From Acidilobaceae archaeon (GTDB lineage Archaea; Thermoproteota; Thermoprotei_A; Sulfolobales; Acidilobaceae), in contig JALVZQ010000004.1 of NCBI GenBank assembly GCA_027037535.1, forward strand, positions 1 through 64,000: 64,000 nucleotides of DNA. Reading direction: 5' to 3'. The notes beneath the pieces were generated by a model. That model was not told where the DNA came from, did not search any database, and was given only the letters and a program-made list of their open reading frames with translations. A program made the position numbers and the translations under genes. Shown here in pieces: positions 62,115 to 64,000 of the stretch. The stretch's first letter is position 1, and the number at the start of each line of letters is the position of its first letter.

Positions 62115-62680
62115 AGACAGCCCCTCTCCAACAACTCCAAGAACAAGGGCATCCCCTCGTGAATAGTCGTCGTATGCCTCACCGTCACAATACAGCCATC
62201 CCTCTCAGCACCACTACCAGTATACAGTGCTCCCGCATTCCTGAGATCATCGCCTATTCCAGGATGACCGGTCACACGCCTACCCTTCAACACGCCAACA
62301 CTAGCCAACACCAATGGGCCATGGCATAAGGCGAGAACAGGCTTATACAATGAGAGGTGCCTCTCTACCAATAAGCGGGCATACTTGTTTACACGTACAC
62401 GTTCAGGGCTCCGCCCACCAGGAATAACAATACCATCCCACTCCCTGCTTAGAGCATCCTCGTAACCTATATCGGGCACCACCTCAAGCCCACGCTTACC
62501 CATAATTACACGGCGCTCCCGCACCAAGCTCCCAGTCTCTGGATCAAGCACTAAGCGATCACTAAACACCTTACTAGAAGCTACAACCACGCGATGACCC
62601 TCTTCAAGTAACCTATAGCGGGCATAATAATACTCCAAGTCATCAAACCCATCCTCCAACAAGAACAGTATCCTCGCCAC
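62111..62680 (-). CDS. DJ-1/PfpI family protein
   Basis: A 189-aa protein from GTG 62680, preceded by GGGGGTT, so it starts MARILFLLEDGFDDLEYYYA. The nucleophile elbow is VLALCHGPLVLASVG, followed by GRRVTGHPGIGDDLRNAGAL. The family acts as intracellular peptidase or protein/methylglyoxal deglycase. Confidence 0.9.
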   Translation of the reverse strand: MARILFLLEDGFDDLEYYYARYRLLEEGHRVVVASSKVFSDRLVLDPETGSLVRERRVIMGKRGLEVVPDIGYEDALSREWDGIVIPGGRSPERVRVNKYARLLVERHLSLYKPVLALCHGPLVLASVGVLKGRRVTGHPGIGDDLRNAGALYTGSGAERDGCIVTVRHTTTIHEGMPLFLELLERGCL

Positions 62681-62734
62681 GGCCAACCCCCATAATATAC
62701 AAGATAGATAATAGAGCACAAAAAACATAACCAC

Positions 62735-62858
62735 ACAATGAAAACCCTTAATACTCCCAAAACAACAATTACACCCCGGCAGATGGGGCCCGGAACGAGC
62801 CCCCTAGACATGGGGCAATGAACTAGTACCCTGGCAGCCCAACGCGATTGGGCACAAT
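62735..62858. other. GC-rich region upstream of tRNA-His
   Basis: After an AT box (CCTTAATAC near 62747) come about 85 GC-rich nt with local hairpins, for example GCCCAA/TTGGGC at 62837-62853 immediately before the tRNA. The tRNA may be transcribed with a structured 5' leader or a small RNA. No box C/D pair found. Confidence 0.35.
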
Positions 62859-62937
62859 GGCCCGGGTAGCTCAGCCTGGTTAGAGCGCCGGACTGTGGAT
62901 CCGGAGGCCCCGGGTTCAAATCCCGGCCCGGGCCCCA
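62859..62937 (+). tRNA. tRNA-His (GTG)
   Basis: Includes G-1 at 62859, the identity base for histidine tRNA, acceptor GCCCGGG/CCCGGGC, discriminator C and encoded CCA at 62935-62937. The anticodon stem CCGGA/TCCGG has loop CTGTGGA, so the anticodon is GTG. T arm CCGGGTTCAAATCCCGG. No intron. Confidence 0.96.
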
Positions 62938-63034
62938 CAAACCATCCTCAAACACCACAAAACCATCAAAATCAACCACATTCTAGACCATCACAACTAC
63001 CACAAACTCAACCACAGTCTCAATCTGTTATACG

Positions 63035-63074
63035 GTTGTTATACGCCACTGAGAGAATTGAAACGTATAACAAC
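63035..63074. repeat. Inverted repeat, 11 bp arms
   Basis: GTTGTTATACG and CGTATAACAAC with an 18-nt loop containing CACTGAGAGAATTGAAA. It ends one nt before ATG 63075. The loop resembles crenarchaeal CRISPR repeat ends but occurs once. Could be an operator or a recombination site at the boundary after the tRNA. Confidence 0.5.
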
Positions 63075-63401
63075 ATGTTTACAGCCAGAGACCCAGCTGA
63101 AAACGACGCTGAGGAGACTCCCACCCATATTTTTGACATGGGGGCTGTGACAGAGTTGAGGCCTTTCCTAAGCGAAATAAGCCAAGAAGACAGGCGTAAG
63201 CTCCTAACAATCCTCCTAGAGGCTAAGTCCTTTGACTTGGTAAGGTTAGAAATGAGTCTGGATTTAACTTTGATTTTCTTCTCCAATATCCATGTCAGAT
63301 GGATTCTGGCTCTCCTTACTTATGTTCGTTTCATTGTTACAATGCTGCTCTCTAGGACAATAATAGGGGCATGTCGTATATATCATTGTAAGTGCAGTTA
63401 G
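63075..63401 (+). CDS. Small ORF, probably truncated gene
   Basis: The first about 60 residues (DPAENDAEETPTHIFDMGAV, LRPFLSEISQEDRRKLLTIL, AKSFDLVRLEM) look like a real soluble protein. From about 63264 the frame is only the antisense of the membrane protein 63264-63740 and the base composition turns AT-rich. I think an insertion or deletion cut the gene at about 63250. No family recognised. Confidence 0.45.
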   Translation: MFTARDPAENDAEETPTHIFDMGAVTELRPFLSEISQEDRRKLLTILLEAKSFDLVRLEMSLDLTLIFFSNIHVRWILALLTYVRFIVTMLLSRTIIGACRIYHCKCS

Positions 63402-63740
63402 AAGTAATCCTAATACAACGATCGCAAACATATCGACATTTGATCCAGCATTATTAATCACAATAGTTACATTGGTTGTATTTGGTACGATTTCAATAGT
63501 TGTATTCGATAAAGGTACATCTTTCCTTGTAATTATTGCCGAAAATAATAAAACTATAGACGAAAGTAGTAATCCACTTAATGAGATTATTATTGCCATC
63601 GGTGTATTTGGATAATTACAGAAGTGTTTGCACAAAAGATTTCGGCCCCTTTCTGGGTCTGAATACCGGAAAATAACATATAATGCTCCGCTTGTGAATA
63701 ATATAATAATGATTGGTATCATTTTTTGTAGAATATTCAT
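63264..63740 (-). CDS. Hypothetical membrane protein
   Basis: A 158-aa protein with three membrane helices (residues 8-24, 48-68, 103-124), an outside NxT-rich loop (PLSNTTIEIVPNTTNVTIVI) and a Cys/His-rich tail (TTCPYYCPREQHC). AT-rich. No family recognised. Confidence 0.6.
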   Translation of the reverse strand: MNILQKMIPIIIILFTSGALYVIFRYSDPERGRNLLCKHFCNYPNTPMAIIISLSGLLLSSIVLLFSAIITRKDVPLSNTTIEIVPNTTNVTIVINNAGSNVDMFAIVVLGLLLTALTMIYTTCPYYCPREQHCNNETNISKESQNPSDMDIGEENQS

Positions 63741-63876
63741 ATATTATTCACCCGTATTTATTTTCAAAGTATAGGTTAGGATATGTAATCTATATAAAAT
63801 GATAAGCTCTTCTCCATATGTTTTGATAGTATTTTTATTGCGAGGGAAACCTAGATTTTAGAGTGGTAGTGGGTGA

Positions 63877-64000
63877 TTGTACAGTAGAAAGCATAATAAA
63901 GGGAGAGGTCGTAAAAGAAAAGATGATTTTACGTGGTGGCAACATAGAATAGAAATTCTTAAAGGTCATAGAGATTCTGTCCCTAGCGTCGAGGAAATAT
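63877..64000 (+). CDS. Start of a gene cut by the right edge
   Basis: TTG 63877 directly follows GGTGA. The frame is open to the window end (41 codons): MYSRKHNKGRGRKRKDDF, then TWWQHRIEILKGHRDSVPSV. The basic start and Trp pair suggest a soluble, nucleic-acid-associated protein. Too short to classify. Confidence 0.5.
   Translation, partial: MYSRKHNKGRGRKRKDDFTWWQHRIEILKGHRDSVPSVEEI

Noticed and set aside
63035-63074. CRISPR-repeat-like sequence (GAGAGAATTGAAAC)
   Set aside because: Only one occurrence; no second repeat or spacer spacing anywhere in the window, and no cas genes.
62895-63074. N-terminal part of a plus-strand ORF reading PGSNPGPGP
   Set aside because: It is translation of the tRNA-His T arm and of non-coding DNA after it; the plausible start is ATG 63075.

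Overview
The window is archaeal and most likely comes from a hyperthermophilic crenarchaeon (Thermoproteota, Desulfurococcales-like). The signs are an archaeal SRP54, TTG/GTG starts behind GGTGA-type ribosome binding sites or apparently leaderless starts, many DUF104/PIN toxin-antitoxin modules, an SSV-type integrase fragment in a tRNA gene, glycosylated surface proteins with C-terminal anchors, and codons rich in AGG/AGA and ATA. I cannot name the genus from sequence alone.

Positions 1-11 kb are accessory and partly decayed. Several VapBC-type modules (DUF104 or ribbon-helix-helix antitoxin plus PIN toxin) lie beside remnants of others, and the DUF104 genes share a conserved upstream leader that outlives the coding part. 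Two ABC systems lie here (3.4-5.5 kb and 8.9-10.6 kb), with a DUF134/Trp-rich pair, a CPBP protease and an ArsR regulator. At 12.0-14.2 kb an AAA ATPase gene precedes a TOPRIM-like gene, as in OLD/PARIS-type defence systems; the TOPRIM-like reading frame has an in-frame TGA.

Positions 14.6-27.5 kb look like a cell-surface glycan locus. Two paralogous anchored surface proteins (14.6 and 25.7 kb) flank a GT4 glycosyltransferase, a nucleotide-sugar epimerase/dehydratase, an inositol-1-phosphate cytidylyltransferase-like enzyme, a TagF-like CDP-alcohol phosphotransferase and a GH99-like hydrolase. The last two enzymes of the middle group suggest CDP-activated polyol phosphate being added to a surface polymer.

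Positions 27.8-33.2 kb hold the most striking structure. An SSV-type integrase N-terminal fragment runs into an intact tRNA-Leu(GAG). A 126-bp segment covering most of that tRNA and its upstream region is repeated perfectly 4,951 bp away. Between the copies lies an AT-rich island: a secreted aromatic-rich protein, an 874-aa two-unit FtsX-like permease and an ABC ATPase, with palindromes at the promoter and at the far end. It resembles a bacteriocin or antimicrobial-peptide export/immunity cassette, which is inference.

From 33.2 kb the window is mostly ordinary chromosome: wHTH, Nudix, radical SAM/SPASM, GT-C membrane glycosyltransferase, tRNA-Pro(TGG), 2-hydroxyacid dehydrogenase, enolase-superfamily enzyme, AGOG-like DNA glycosylase, ACT protein, argG-argH, MFS transporter, an AAA/DUF234 ATPase with an operator-like repeat over its start codon, alcohol dehydrogenases, two SDRs, FeoB with a Cys-rich partner, SCP2-like protein, PsiE, FeoA-domain protein, SRP54 with a SPOUT-like partner, surface phosphoesterase, PfpI and tRNA-His(GTG). 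After about 63.2 kb the sequence turns AT-rich again, which suggests another inserted segment running off the right end.
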